A DNA stretch of 64,000 bases from Siphonodentalium dalli (GCA_032622095.1 CP136061.1:39995797-40059796), one strand, 5' to 3'. Positions 21,784 through 34,039 are shown, counted from the stretch's first letter. Notes: generated from the letters alone by a model not told the origin. Translations and numbers: made by a program.

Positions 21784-24100
21784 TCCAAAGGAGTACACCT
21801 GCATTCGCAGTTCCGGACATTTAACCATCACATCTCGTGAGTCACGTGACCCGTGGCAAACAGAAGCCATCGTGATTCCAGAAGGCGTGGAATCTGTTGA
21901 AATGTATTTCCCTGACAAAATCCACATGCCAACAAATATCGACCACTTATTCAGTCACTCTTCCTGGAATCTCGTGAAATCGTTTGGATTATTTCACAGC
22001 GGTATCAATCCGACCATGGATACATTTCGAAACTTCATTAACGTTACGCACATATCGATATCCGGTATTAACCCTTCCTTCCTGGAATGTTTTCAACATG
22101 CAGACAAGTTGGAATCGCTCAACCTCAGTAACAGTTATTTCTTGATGTTTGACGACGTTGCGGGTATTCTAAATAGTACCATGCATACTCCACTGAAACA
22201 TTTAAATTTAAGCAGAACTAACCGCTGGTCAAACTTAGGCCAACAACAGCCCGTCAGTGACTTATTCTTACGCACGCTAATGAAAACGAAACTAGAAGTG
22301 ATAGACATGTCCTATACAGGGACACTCTTATTCAATATAGATGACATAGTCAGGTATGCTGAAGAGGGTTTGAGGCTGAAGATGCTAAAAGAGATTTATT
22401 TAAAAGGAGTTCTATTTTCAGGGTTAGGGACACAGATTAGTCCATCTTGGCAAAACGCGAATATCTTATTGTTCATGTCCGCGTCAATCCGGAAGGTTAT
22501 CATTAGCGAATTCAATGTGCCAAAATACATGTCAGACATCTTATATAGAAATTGTAACGCATATGAAGCACATGTGTCGTGCAACGAACGTGATATCATG
22601 TTACCTGTGAACCTCACAGAGGTTAGAGTCGACGATTCAAACGTTGTATTGCGCTGCTACACAGGGTACGGATGTCCGAGAATCAACCACAACAACTCAC
22701 TAGCCATTATCTCCTTACAAAGAACGGGCATAGAAAAAGTTCACTGGGAACTGGCTCAACTTTTTCTTAATTTGCGTGAAATTTACCTTACAGGTAACAA
22801 TATTAATTACGCCATACCTACGATGTTAAAGGGTTTGTTCCGATTGAAAATTGTCAAATTGGGCAACAATAAAATTGGATCAAATTCCGACTTCCCTCTC
22901 GCAGAGATATTTTCATTTTCAGGGAATCTAGAAATTGTTGACCTCTCGAAAAACCAATTAACGAGTTTGCCAGTCAACATGCTCGTGAATAATCATAAGC
23001 TACGTTTGATTAATTTATCTTACAATGAACTGACTGTTCTAAATCTCGATATAAAAAACTTGGTGAAGCTGCGAACCATAGACTTGACTGGAAACAAAGT
23101 GAGGCAGATCGATCAGCGCACGTTTCAACAAGTTAACAATATTCTTAATTATGGAAAACAATCATTCGTTGATCTGAGGGGAAATGATATCATCTGCTCT
23201 TGTGAGCACGTGGTTTTCATCAAACAGTTACGTGACGTAAGTGGTGCTCTGATTGAATTCGAAACATACCAGTGTATTTCAGATTCGAAAAAGCAATTTC
23301 TGGTCAGTATTGAAGAAAATCATCTCGACTTGATGTGCTATATTTTGTGGTTGAAAGTAGGCATACCGTGCTTCGGATTTCTGATTTTATGTCTCACATG
23401 TGTTGCCATTGGTTACAGAAAGCGATTGTTCTTTCTTAAGATTTATGTTCGGTTTCGTTTTTGGCGCCACAGAAAGAAACGGTTTGACACCGAAGAACGC
23501 GTCTTTGTTGCATACTGTGCTAAAGATAAGATCTTCGCGCTGACTCTGTTCAATAGGATTAACCCTATACTGCAAAAGTTAATGAGAACTCAAAACGACG
23601 TTCTCTACATCAACGACAAACATTTCAAGATTCCGGGCGACATCGATGAGGAAATAGTCAAAGCTGTCCGTTCTTGTCGATGTACCATGGCTATTATCAG
23701 TGAAAATTTCACAAACAGTACGTGGGTCAAGTTAGAAACTTCTCTGACTTGGGCCGAGAAGAAACCTCTGATACCGGTGTTCGTGCATCAGATGAAGCGG
23801 CGTGATCTGACAGGCGTATTGAGATACTATTACGATAAGAAAGTGAGACTGTTGTACCCAACAGAAGATGGCGCGGAGGATCTGTTCTGGCACAGTCTTT
23901 TAGTTGGTATAGCCGATGTGTTGGACAAGCGTGAAGAATTGCGGTGCATGGATGCAGACGATGGACCCGCTAATGAAGAGAAACTGGACACCCCAGCAAC
24001 TGATGCATCATATATTGACATTAATGTGGTTGAGCAACCCGGTGTCCCGGTTGATGAAGCGACGGGGATATATATAAGGTTGCCGATTACCCAGATGTAG
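21784..24100 (+). CDS. Toll-like receptor, main part (LRR-TM-TIR)
   Basis: Continues the frame that begins at 15250. It opens at a cysteine cap (CPKEYTC, 21782-21802) matching an LRR N-terminal flank. Numbering from the 15250 start: about ten leucine-rich repeats (LESLNLSNS, LREIYLTGNN, LEIVDLSKNQ, LRLINLSYNE, LRTIDLTGNK) over residues 140-500, a cysteine cap with CSC near 508, one membrane helix at about 556-580, a basic juxtamembrane stretch, and a TIR domain at about 607-750 with VFVAYCAKD (box 1), KIPGD in the BB loop (proline kept, usual upstream RD replaced) and FW (box 3, 738-739). The ~808-residue total suits a single-cap receptor. TLRs bind microbial products or cytokine-like ligands and signal through TIR adaptors such as MyD88; the ligand is unknown. 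As assembled this part has no signal peptide; the first internal ATG is 21902. The gene is interrupted and probably null on this haplotype. Confidence 0.93.
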
Positions 24101-24419
24101 ATATGCCTTTTGTCAAGACACAGAGAGTCATGGCTATTGTTATCTCAGAAGTACATTGCTGTTTGGTTGAGTAACATGAATCGCGACTGCGGTTACCTCC
24201 GAGGTGAACATGGAATGTATAGAGGATTATAACGCGTCCCCATTTTATAGTGAAATTTACAAGCCGAGCCCAGTAAATTACGTCTTGACCGAAATTTGGC
24301 GAGGTCCAGACATAATTTATTGGACGGGTTTTGTAAATTTCGCTAAAACTTGGGAAGAGTTGTAGATTCAATTTATTACTTGATCCAAGACCTCCATAAA
24401 ACATACTTAAATCAATAAA
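24101..24419 (+). other. TLR 3' UTR with polyadenylation signal
   Basis: No coding. AATAAA at 24414-24419 is the first clear signal after the stop codon, giving a 3' UTR of about 330 nt. Confidence 0.5.
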
Positions 24420-24517
24420 TTGGACTTGAAACTAACAGTGGCTTCTATCAGGTGTGCGATGACGTTTCGTGTAACTATGCGTTGTTTGCCAGCGTAAAGA
24501 AATAGTCCATATATAAA

Positions 24518-25368
24518 TAAGACTCTTTGACGTATTATTGGCGTAAATGAACAGACTTGATAGTTGTGGTCCTTCCAATAAACAAGCAAACCGGGACATA
24601 GGGTAGAAATCACAAGGCCAGTTGGTATAACGTCAATCCAGAGAGCATAAATGATGGTTATGGAAATAAGCTACTTTATGCCGCGGGAGTGACAGAGTAA
24701 ATTTTAGTCATGCATAATACATGAGACGTACAGATCTAATGACGCATTCATACGTAGCTCGCGTAACCCAATAGAAATCGAGCTTTCTGTAATCGTCCAA
24801 TGAGAACGCTTCTGACAAATTGTTTGACGTCATTTGCGAGACCGCATGGTTCTTTCGCGTCAGCCGCCATTACAAGCAGGCCAGGCGTTATTTAGTAGGA
24901 ACAGTTTCAATTCGGAAAACCCACCCACCCATCCCGTTCCTACGCGAGTTTAAAGTTTCAATGTGGAAGGCTCTAGGTCTAGATACAACCTCAGCACCAA
25001 TAGGGAATAAACTTCAATAGGGGATAAACTTCAATAGGGGATAAACTTCAATAGGGGATAAACTTCAAGTATTGCATTAGAATAGACAGTTTTATGCACA
25101 TGTATGACAATTGTTAATGTTATTTTGGCGCTATAGGCCCACAACTGTATCGGAAGGACTATAAATATGTTCGGTTAATTCTAATTTGTGTCTGTATCAG
25201 ACTTTTGAGCCATCATATGGCAATAAACCATATGAAACAGACTTGATAGTTGTGGTCCTGCCAATAAACAAGCAAACCGGGACATAGGTTAGAAATCACA
25301 AGGCCAGTTGGTATAACGTCAATCCAGAGAGCATAAATAAGACTCTTTGACGTATTATTGACGTAAAT
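24518..25368. repeat. Repeat blocks X and Y in permuted order
   Basis: Block X (~102 bp, starting AACAGACTTGATAGTTGTGG) occurs at 24550-24651 and 25236-25337, about 97% identical. Block Y (~31 bp, TAAGACTCTTTGACGTATTA) occurs at 24518-24548 and 25338-25368. The first locus reads Y-X, the second X-Y. Confidence 0.85.
25002..25070. repeat. 19-bp tandem repeat, four copies
   Basis: Unit TAAACTTCAATAGGGGA repeated with single-base changes. Short local array with no coding. Confidence 0.85.
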
Positions 25369-25379
25369 TTATGTAATCA

Positions 25380-26650
25380 ATTTCCAATCTATAACAATAT
25401 CAGTCACAGACACCGATTCTCACTATTTGCTGTTATGCAACGACCACTGCATGTCATTATTATAAAATGGGTTTAATGAATGAAATAAGGGACGGATCTT
25501 GTAATAAATACATATTCGTCTCTGATGCATCTGACAGCACACGACATACGTGTTTCACCTTTTGACGACTTGATTTTTTGCTCTTGCTATACTAGTATAT
25601 TCAGTTCATTATAATTTACTTCATAGACAGACTCGTTTCAGTTCTAATTATCCATTTGGTTGCTGTTATTCGTGACGTTGTGCTTTTTAGACCACCCAAT
25701 TGACATGAATCCACACGATACATGTACGCATGGAATGTATATGGTTGAAAAACATAAGATGATTACGTCAGTACGTATGGACAACCCGCGACCAATAACC
25801 GATAAATGTATGTTACATGTGAGTTCCTGTACATATAAGAATGGAGTACATTTGTGATGAAAACGTCTTTTGTTAATGTTGGTTCCCTCCCTGAACTGAC
25901 AGTGCCACTTTGACAACTTACATTCCTCATGTCACGGAGATGTCGGTCTATATATATATACAACTTTGGACAACAAAATTATATTCCTCATATCAAGGAG
26001 ATGCTCGTCTATATACACAAATATTTTCATAAAAAATATTTCCCTGCTGAGTTACGTCAAACGGACATGGCTCTTTCGAGCTTCCAAATAATTTGTCTAT
26101 GCAATTTGGAATGATGTATATAATAAGGTGGGTTGACAATAATACACGAAATATTGACATATCGGCTTCATATTGTCTGAAAAATGGTCACAGCATTTTC
26201 CCAGATGTATTAAATGTTCGTACATAAGTGAAATAAACGCTCTTTATTATTTACCATATAAAGAATACACTAATACGGAACGCTCTTTTCTTTTCCATGC
26301 CGTGCACATGGCTGTTTTTTATTTGTGTACCCAAACATATAATTCCCGTGGAAAGGTAGTTCAAGTATTTATTACTTATCTATCAACGTAATTCGCATGA
26401 TCGCACGATGTTCCAGGCGTGTGATAATTCTCAGAATCTCACTAGTGCAATCTGTCGACGGAACTATTTTATTCCGTGTTGTTAGACTGGCTCTCGCCGT
26501 TACTATTTTTACTTTTTCAACGCAAGGGGCGACAACCATCCACATGTCGAAATCGCAATGCGCTGATTGGGTTATATTTTTGGAAAATCTGGGAAAACCC
26601 AATTAACACCTTTGCGCGGGTCAAGATGGGTCAAGTTCACTCACGGATAG
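25380..26650. other. AT-rich stretch without genes
   Basis: Short frames on both strands (25644-25916, 25660-25857, 26173-26391, 26397-26606) have no recognisable motif and no sign of exon structure. Nothing supportable seen. Confidence 0.4.
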
Positions 26651-26658
26651 ACTGAAAT

Positions 26659-27013
26659 AGAACCTCATGAGTGTCTGGATTTTGACGAATTATCGCACTC
26701 GATTTGTTGGCGGAACGCGATACCTCTCCCGCACTCAAGTTCACTCCCTGTCTGATTGTTGCGTCATAACTAAAATGCCGTTAAAACTCATTTAAATTCA
26801 CTTTTTCTGTACCGGGGATGTACGTTGTGAGTCAACATTCTGTGATACTGTGATATGTAATAAAAATAGAACCTCATGAGTGTCTTGATTTTGACGAATT
26901 ATCGCACTCGATTTGTTGGCGGAACGCGATACCTCTCCCGCACTCGAGGTATCGCTCCGCCAACAAATCTCGTGCGATAATTTGGTCAAAATCCAGACAC
27001 TCATGCGGTTCTA
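26659..27013. mobile_element. Small foldback: direct plus inverted copies
   Basis: A ~75-bp arm beginning AGAACCTCATGAGTGTC and running through GATTTGTTGGCGGAACGCGA appears at 26659-26735, again at 26868-26943, and inverted at 26945-27013. The last two form a palindrome with almost no loop (MITE-like). The first is an isolated half. Confidence 0.8.
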
Positions 27014-27344
27014 TCTATTAATCGACCTATTTCGATACGGGGGAAAAAATCAAAGCGAATATTATTAGGTGTATTAATTTGGAGCGCAAACACGCCGTAA
27101 ATTGGCACCATTTATCAACAGCATTGGATTCCCTCAATGTCCCTAGCTCATTGAGATGACTATTTACAAATATCGCATGAAACCCATATTATATCATTAA
27201 AAAGGCCACTTCATATTCCCTTATATTATATCTCACGTGACTTTCTCGCATTCTGATTGGCTGCACACTGCTATACTATTTTACGATAGTACCCCAGTAG
27301 GATTCCTACATGCCTACTATTCTGTTTCTATTTATAGTAACAAA

Positions 27345-27990
27345 CTCATTTCGCGAAATCGGTTTACCGCCTGAAGATACGGCCGATCTTAAACTATACC
27401 GTGTACGATATTTGTTGCAATATAGGCATATCATTAGATTTATTGGTGAATTTTAATGATCTTACAATGGAACTTACCCCAGAATGTATTATACTTGGAT
27501 TGATGAACAACACCTCTAGTCTAAATATACTTAATATATGTATACTCTTATACAAGAGATACATATACTCTTGTAAAATGAGAAATAATGAACCTTGCAT
27601 TCAAGGATTAGTTCAGTCAATCAAATATTACAAAAACATTGAGACTTTCATTCCATCTAATTCCAATTCATTAAAAGTGATTAGATTCAGAGAACGGTGG
27701 GACGAATTGACAAAGTTCTTTGAAACAACAACCTAATTATTTTCAATCATTTATCACAAATAACCCTCAAAACTTCACCTACATATCTCAACATCATTCC
27801 TGTTGACAACCACATATTATAAGGAAACAAAATTGATGCCAATTGATGCCATTGATTGATAACTTAATATTATTAACAAGAACCTGATTAATACTTATTA
27901 TATAAATTATACATGTTTTTATGTACACTGTAGTTGATATGCTATATTTTGTGACCTAAATAAAAATTATTAAAATAAAAATAAAAATAT
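27345..27990 (+). mobile_element. LINE 3' end fragment with A-rich tail
   Basis: Contains the C-terminal reverse transcriptase tail (27401-27736), about 220 bp of AT-rich 3' UTR, and ends in repeated AATAAAAAT / AAATAAAAAT at 27957-27990, a retroposed A-rich tail. 5'-truncated. Confidence 0.6.
27401..27736 (+). pseudogene. LINE ORF2 C-terminal tail
   Basis: A 111-codon open frame with ECIILGLMN, then ILLYKRYIYSCKMRNNEPCI and a terminal FRERWDELTKFF. This ordering (hydrophobic I-L-G motif, RYIY.CK.R segment, then a Tyr/Lys-rich stretch and RE.W) is what L1/Tx1-like ORF2 tails look like in many invertebrates. No catalytic domain remains, so no function is expected. Confidence 0.55.
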
Positions 27991-28366
27991 TCCACCTCGA
28001 GGACCATAGTGTTTATGTCACTAGTGACGAATAAACGCGTGCTTCCCGCCTAGGCAGCGCGCCAACAAAATTACGTTATGTGTACAGTGATTAGGCGGAT
28101 TAATACTATTTTGAAAAGCCGCGCATGACACAAAAACAAGACAATGCAAAATGATTGTTTTGTTCATTACTCTCCAATTTCGTTGCTCTAACGAAATGAA
28201 ACACAAAGACAAAGAGGCAAATTGGGGGACTATAGTTGCAATTCTGAGCGCGCAATACTTTCGTATATACGGATGTGACGCGTCTCATCCAACGTTGTAA
28301 ATGTATGCATTTTTGAGCTTCTTTTAAGGATTTTGATCTGTTAAAACGCATAAAGCTCTAGTTTTT

Positions 28367-28404
28367 CACCCACTGACCAACGCGCGAAGCGCGTTCAGTG
28401 GGTG
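28367..28404. other. Two-part strong hairpin
   Basis: CACCCACTGA pairs with TCAGTGGGTG and AACGCGC pairs with GCGCGTT around a GAA loop. Stable as RNA or cruciform; possibly the end of a small mobile element. Confidence 0.7.
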
Positions 28405-29073
28405 TACTATAATCGTAGGACTTATGCGTTTCTGCTGAATTGAACTAGTGCCTATGCGTTTCTGCTGGGCTGCACTGACGTTTGATCGCAAAATATTATA
28501 ACCATTATCAAAGCACACGTTTGGATAACACCGCCATAAACAGTGACATATTATGATGTTGAGCTCGTATCGTCAATAAAATTAGAGTTATGACTTATAA
28601 AACTAAGAATTATTGGTAAAGTATTTCTACCAATTAGGTCACTAGATTCGTGTTGAGCTGGAACTTGAGAAATTTTAATTTCAACCAATTGAAATGCCGT
28701 TGAAAACTGAAGGGTTAAGCGATTATCGCAATAGGATATTGGAACACGTGTGCGTAACGTAACTATCACAAGTATAACGTACTCTGATAAGTTATCGCCA
28801 AATTCGTGCTTCAAACAGTTTAAACATGTCATCTTCGGCTTCTTTTTTTTATTTTTATGAAAATGAATAATAAATGGTGTGATAAATATGTATAATATGT
28901 ATATAACGACAAATAGAGTAAAATTAGACATTTCCCCTTGAAACTTAGGATTGGAAAGCCAGGTACAAAAATTGGTGAAATATGAGTACGAACGTCAAAG
29001 TGTTCCCTGTGTATCGTGATAATTGCCAACCATGCGAAGCGAAGCCTCCATTGGCGATTATTTTACGCTGGAT
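28405..29073. other. AT-rich stretch without genes
   Basis: Contains the repeated phrase TATGCGTTTCTGCTG (28425 and 28453). The minus-strand frame at 28551-28931 is hydrophobic and AT-driven, without homology that I can recognise. Confidence 0.4.
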
Positions 29074-29612
29074 TTTTATCATCGAAACAAATCAATTTCT
29101 TCCATCTAAAAGATAATTACGTGCTTAACCCTGCCGTTTTCGGAATATATAGGTATTCCACGCAGAAACACCGAGTCTCAGCTTAAATTTTTGAAAAATA
29201 ACAGTTTTATCGACATAAATAGATTTGAATGGGACAATTCCATGTTAAAATTTATCATCGAAAAAAATTCAATTTCTTCCATCTAAAACATAATTACGCG
29301 ATGGACTCTGTCATTTTAGGAACATATATGTATCCCACGCACATGCACCAAGTCTCAGCCTAAAGGTTTGAAAAAAGACAGTTTTATCGACATAAATCGA
29401 TGTTAATGGTAAATTCCATGTTAAATTTTATCATTGAAAAAAATTCATTTCTTCCATCTAAAACATAATTACGTGCTGTACTCTGTCATTTTAGGAATAT
29501 GTAGGTATCCCACCCACACACTCCAAGTCTCAGCTTAAAATTTTGAAAAATGACAGTTTTATCGATATAAATCGATTTTAATGGCAAATGCGGTGTTAAA
29601 TAAATTTTAGGG
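29074..29612. repeat. ~180-bp tandem repeat, three copies
   Basis: Units start with TTTATCATCGAAA at about 29074, 29252 and 29428 and include TTTCTTCCATCTAAAA, CAAGTCTCAGC and GACAGTTTTATCGA. Copies differ by about 10%. Non-coding. Confidence 0.88.
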
Positions 29613-30690
29613 CCCTGCGAATGTTTTCTGACCTGTTCTATATTGGTCACTAGAGTCCATATTTGACCGGTTACACCTGATAATTATCCGACAGAACAGT
29701 CACGTTACTTTATAGGTCAACATTGGTCATTATCACCCGACAAATTTATTTCGGTCTATCGTATCAACCCCTATTTTCTCCCGCGTAGCCTGACTAAATG
29801 TCAACATTGGTCTTTATCCCTCCACTAATTTGTATCGTTTCATCGGTATGAATTCCATATCCAATTATCAACATATAACCAACCCAACCTCTAATCCCGG
29901 TCCAATTTATTTATTTCATCGGTATAGTCACGTTACGTAATATTTTATCATGTGATACTTGTACTTATTTGTCTATGGTATTATTAATATGTTAATATGT
30001 TAAATATATATTCTGATTTGGAAATATTAACATTTTGTCCAATATTTGAATGGGTATAGCAGACTACCAGAAAATAATTAATATTTACCTAATTTACCCC
30101 CCCCCCCCCAATTTGATATCATTGCTGCTTTAGTACAGTCGCGATGCAACATCGCTCCACTAATTTATGTCAGTTCATCGGTACAAACCACTTTTTCTCC
30201 GAGTCCATAAAACCAACCCAACATCTTATAGAAGTCCATAAATGACTATTCTGGCACTATATAGAGATGACTAAGATTCTGACAACCCCCTATTTTAAAG
30301 CCTTGTTGCAACAGTAGAGTTGATCTCTGAGTTCAGATGCATAATGTGTCAACATTGGTCGTTATTGCTCTACAAATTTATATCGGTTCAACCCTTAGTT
30401 CCCTGTATCGCCCACCCCTCCCTCAATTTATTTTTTCAGTTGTATTATAGTCTCGTTACATACACATTTTATCTTTTGTAACTTTTGCTTCAACGCGTTG
30501 AGTTCCGCTGCAGACAATATAAAACTGACGACATTTTGAAATGTAAGCAGGCTTCAAACTCATCTTATCCAAGAAAAACTCTGGTTACATAAGAAATTTG
30601 TGTATAAGGTGTATGCGCATTTGTCGCGTTAAAAACAAAAGGTCCCAAGTCAATGTCCAAATCCCCAACACACTCATGTGAGGTTTAACT
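29613..30690. repeat. Diverged ~100-bp repeats and AT-rich sequence
   Basis: Recurring phrase CAACATTGG(T)C followed by a TTATC...CCGACAAATTTAT...TCGGT block at 29640, 29720, 29800 and 30350, too diverged to bound each unit. A poly-C run lies at 30100-30110. No genes seen. Confidence 0.5.
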
Positions 30691-30699
30691 CCATCCTCA

Positions 30700-31182
30700 T
30701 ACATTAATGTCCAAAGTAATTGACCACTTAACCACAGCATAATTATTGGTAATTTGTCAGGATTTTAAATGCTGAAAAAATACCCATAATTCTGCTGTGG
30801 TTAAGTGGTCAATTACTTTGGGCATTACTGTAACCAATATAAGGATTTGAGGTGTAATGATAACTCAATCCTCATACAGTAATGTACAAAGTAATTGACC
30901 ACTTAACCACAGCATAATAATGGGTAATTTGTCAGGATTTTAAATGCTGAAAAAATACCCATAATTCTGCTGTGGTTAAGTGGTCAATTACTTTGGGCAT
31001 TACTGTAACCAATATAAAGATTTGAGGAGTAATGATAACTCAATCCTCGTACAGTAATGTCCAAAGTAATTGACCACTTAACCACAGCATAATTATTGGT
31101 AATTTTTCAGGATTTTAAATCCTGAAAAATTACCAATAATTCTGATGTGGTTAAGTGGTCAATTACTTTGGGCATTACTGTA
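30700..31182. mobile_element. Three palindromic Tc1/mariner-like MITEs at 175-bp spacing
   Basis: Copies at 30700-30832, 30875-31007 and 31050-31182. Each is a palindrome: CAGTAATGTCCAAAGTAATT at the left, its inverse at the right, bounded by TA (in the first copy the left terminus is CATTAATG). TA flanks and long inverted ends fit Tc1/mariner-derived MITEs. The sequence between copies is also repeated, so the whole 175-bp unit was amplified in tandem. Confidence 0.85.
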
Positions 31183-32042
31183 ACCAATATAAAGATGTGA
31201 GGTTTAATGAGAACTCCATCCACATAACTAATAAATATGTGTGAAAATTAAACCAAAAAAAATAAATTCCATGATGGCGTCCAATATGGACTGCCTAATT
31301 CTGCTCCAAAACATGTATATTGAATATATGGTTGTTTATTGGGGAAAACCCATTATTTCAATAATATTTTCATTAACTGGGATCCAAAAACCGACTTACG
31401 GGAGCGCGCTTCATGCGCGACGGTATCTTAAGCATATGTGCATATTTAATGAGCCAACAATTGGAATCCCAATAGAGAAGATTGGCACGTCGCCCTTGCG
31501 CATAGACATCATTGATGATCTCTATGGGAATCAAAATTGACATTTAATAGACAATTTCGATTAACCGCAATAACTTAAGGAATCTCTAATTGCGCTTAAG
31601 CCCAATGAGAATGCAATAAGACATTCCTTATTATGCTTAACCGCAATTACTTCCCATTCCACTTAAACACAATTAATATATCTCTCATTAGATCACCCTT
31701 CTGCAAATAGTAGAATAATCCTATATTTGTTCCACCCATTGTGCCATGGAGAATGGAGATGGACTACACCATCTGTATTATAAGGAGTTTATGTACTATA
31801 TATAATATATTATTCTTTAATAAGAGATTCATTATTAGGCTTTCAGCGAAATTTGAATATTCTTCATTGCGCTTAAGCGCAATTAAATATTCCCTTATTG
31901 CGCTTAAGCACAATAGAGATTCCCTTATTGAGCTTATAAGCGCAATAAGGAATATCCCTTATTGTGCTTAAGCACAATTAGCTCTTCTTGCTCTTAATTA
32001 AAAAAAAACAGTTATAATTGTATTGTAACTATTGGTTTGTCC
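31183..32042. other. AT-rich region with AAGCGCAAT palindromes
   Basis: Repeated short inverted motif around TTGCGCTTAAGCGCAA between 31575 and 31985. The frame at 31241-31540 spans unrelated sequence with no motif. No genes supported. Confidence 0.5.
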
Positions 32043-32526
32043 TTTAAAGGTACTCAATCCGAAAAGAGGGTCCCCATCTCAACAGATTCCAACAACAACA
32101 ATCCGATCAGAGGGTCCTATATTACTATTTCTTTGGCTTTGGGGTGAAAAATATTTGATTCGAGTCGAGGAAACCATCAAACAAAGCTCAGAGTTATTAG
32201 ATATTGATTTTTGAAATTTGTTAATTGCTCGAGATGAGTACTAATAACTGCCGTCAATTTGGTAACCTGCTCGAGATTTTACGCCAAAACTCTATTCAAA
32301 CAGACAAGGATGGATAACTCTATAATCAGGGTACGCAATTTTGAATGTCTTCTGGGCCAGAAAGAATTCCCGATAATGAAAAATAATAGATTTCTAAAAT
32401 CGATATCTAACAAATCTGAGCTTTGATGGGTGACTTCCTCGACTCGAATCAAATAGTTTTGACCCCCGAAGCCATTGAAATAGTAATTGAGATGAGTTTT
32501 ATCGGATTGAGTACCGGTACCTTTAA
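32043..32526. mobile_element. Foldback MITE, TTAAAGGTACTCAATCCG family
   Basis: Termini TTTAAAGGTACTCAATCCG and CGGATTGAGTACC...TTTAA are inverted. Subterminal blocks are also inverted (ATTCGAGTCGAGGAA at 32158 and its inverse at 32438). Relatives with the same end lie at 54080-54157 and 63574-63734, and a more diverged one at 62515-62835. Confidence 0.8.
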
Positions 32527-32999
32527 TATTTCCATACATCATGCCCACATATATTATAAAAGAATAGTACTATTATTATGCTCGTAGTAGTTAATACCAC
32601 CTTACCGTCAATATTCTAGCATGGTTAATTTCAAAATCACAACGTTAATTGTTATTACTATTTGTGTGTACTGTATATGTACATCAGTCACCAATTGAGA
32701 AACTTAAGCACAGTCTGGTTGAATATCTACCATATATGGTGGATTATTCTCACATCCAAGCTGTTGGTGTCATTCGTGTTATTTTGCATGCGAAGTGGTA
32801 GACCCCCCCCCCCCCCCACAATAGCTTATCAATACCACTCAGGACAGTGGGTGTTTTTCCTCAATTAATTGAATTTCTTGTTTCATGTAATATACAAGAT
32901 CTTCAACTCGTTATGTTGGCATATGACATTTTACGACTCTTTGTGAATCAAATTTATCAAACTCGTTTCATAAAATCTTAAAATCTTATATCCCAACAT

Positions 33000-33800
33000 A
33001 ACTCGTTGGATATATATATTTTATCGATATATATACATATATATATATATAACGTCCGAATATAAGTATTACATATATTTATCGACATATATACACATGT
33101 ATAACGTCCGAATATATGTATTGCATGTATTTATCGACATATATACACATGTATAATATTCGAATATAAGCATTGCACGTAAGTATCGATATGCATAACG
33201 TCCGAATATAAGTATTTCACATATTATCGATATATACATGTTTAACGACCGTATATAAGTATTGCACGTATATCAGACTATAAGTTTTCTTGCCAAAAGT
33301 AGGTTAGATTTGTTATATAACATATATAACATGCGTATATAAGTATTGATTGGACGAATTTATCGATTTATATATAACATGCGTATATAACTATTGATTG
33401 AACGAATTTATCGATTTATATATAACGTCCGTATATAAGTATTGATTGCACGAATTTATCGAATTATATATAACGTCCGTATATAAGTATTTATTGCACG
33501 AGTGTATCGATTTATATATAACGTCCGTATATAAGTATTGGTAGCACGAATTTATCGATTTATATATAACGTCCGTATATAAGTATTGATTGCACGAATT
33601 TATCGATTTATATATAACATCCGTATATAAGTATTGATTGCACGAATTTATCGATTTATATATAACGTCCGTTTATATATAACGTTCGTATATAAGTATT
33701 GATTGCACGAGTTTATCGATTTATATATAACGTTCGTATATAACTATTGATTGCACGAATTTATCGATTTATATATAACATGCGTATATAAGTATTGACG
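33000..33800. repeat. ~48-bp AT-rich satellite
   Basis: About 15 copies. The well-conserved part (33300-33800) has the unit ATTGATTGCACGAATTTATC followed by GATTTATATATAACGTCCGT and ATATAAGT. Older diverged units occupy 33000-33290. Confidence 0.9.
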
Positions 33801-34039
33801 ACGATTCAATTAAGCATAACATGCTGATAAATTAATTAAGAAATGGCCATTGAATAAATAAACAAAGGTTACACAAAAATATTTCTTTCAAAAGGGTGGT
33901 AAGTGTAATTTAAACAAGTGACCAGACATCTCACAAACACAGCTACATGTACATGGCGACCCCCCCCCCCCCCCCCCCTCCCCAGCCCACACCAACTTAA
34001 TATATACCTTGCGGTCGGAAATTTCCAACACTTAGAGAG

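Noticed and set aside
24820-25020. 66-codon plus-strand frame after the TLR
   Set aside because: Runs into the 19-bp tandem repeat and has no motif.
28551-28931. 126-codon hydrophobic minus-strand frame
   Set aside because: AT-rich sequence gives Ile/Phe-rich translations by composition; no recognised family.
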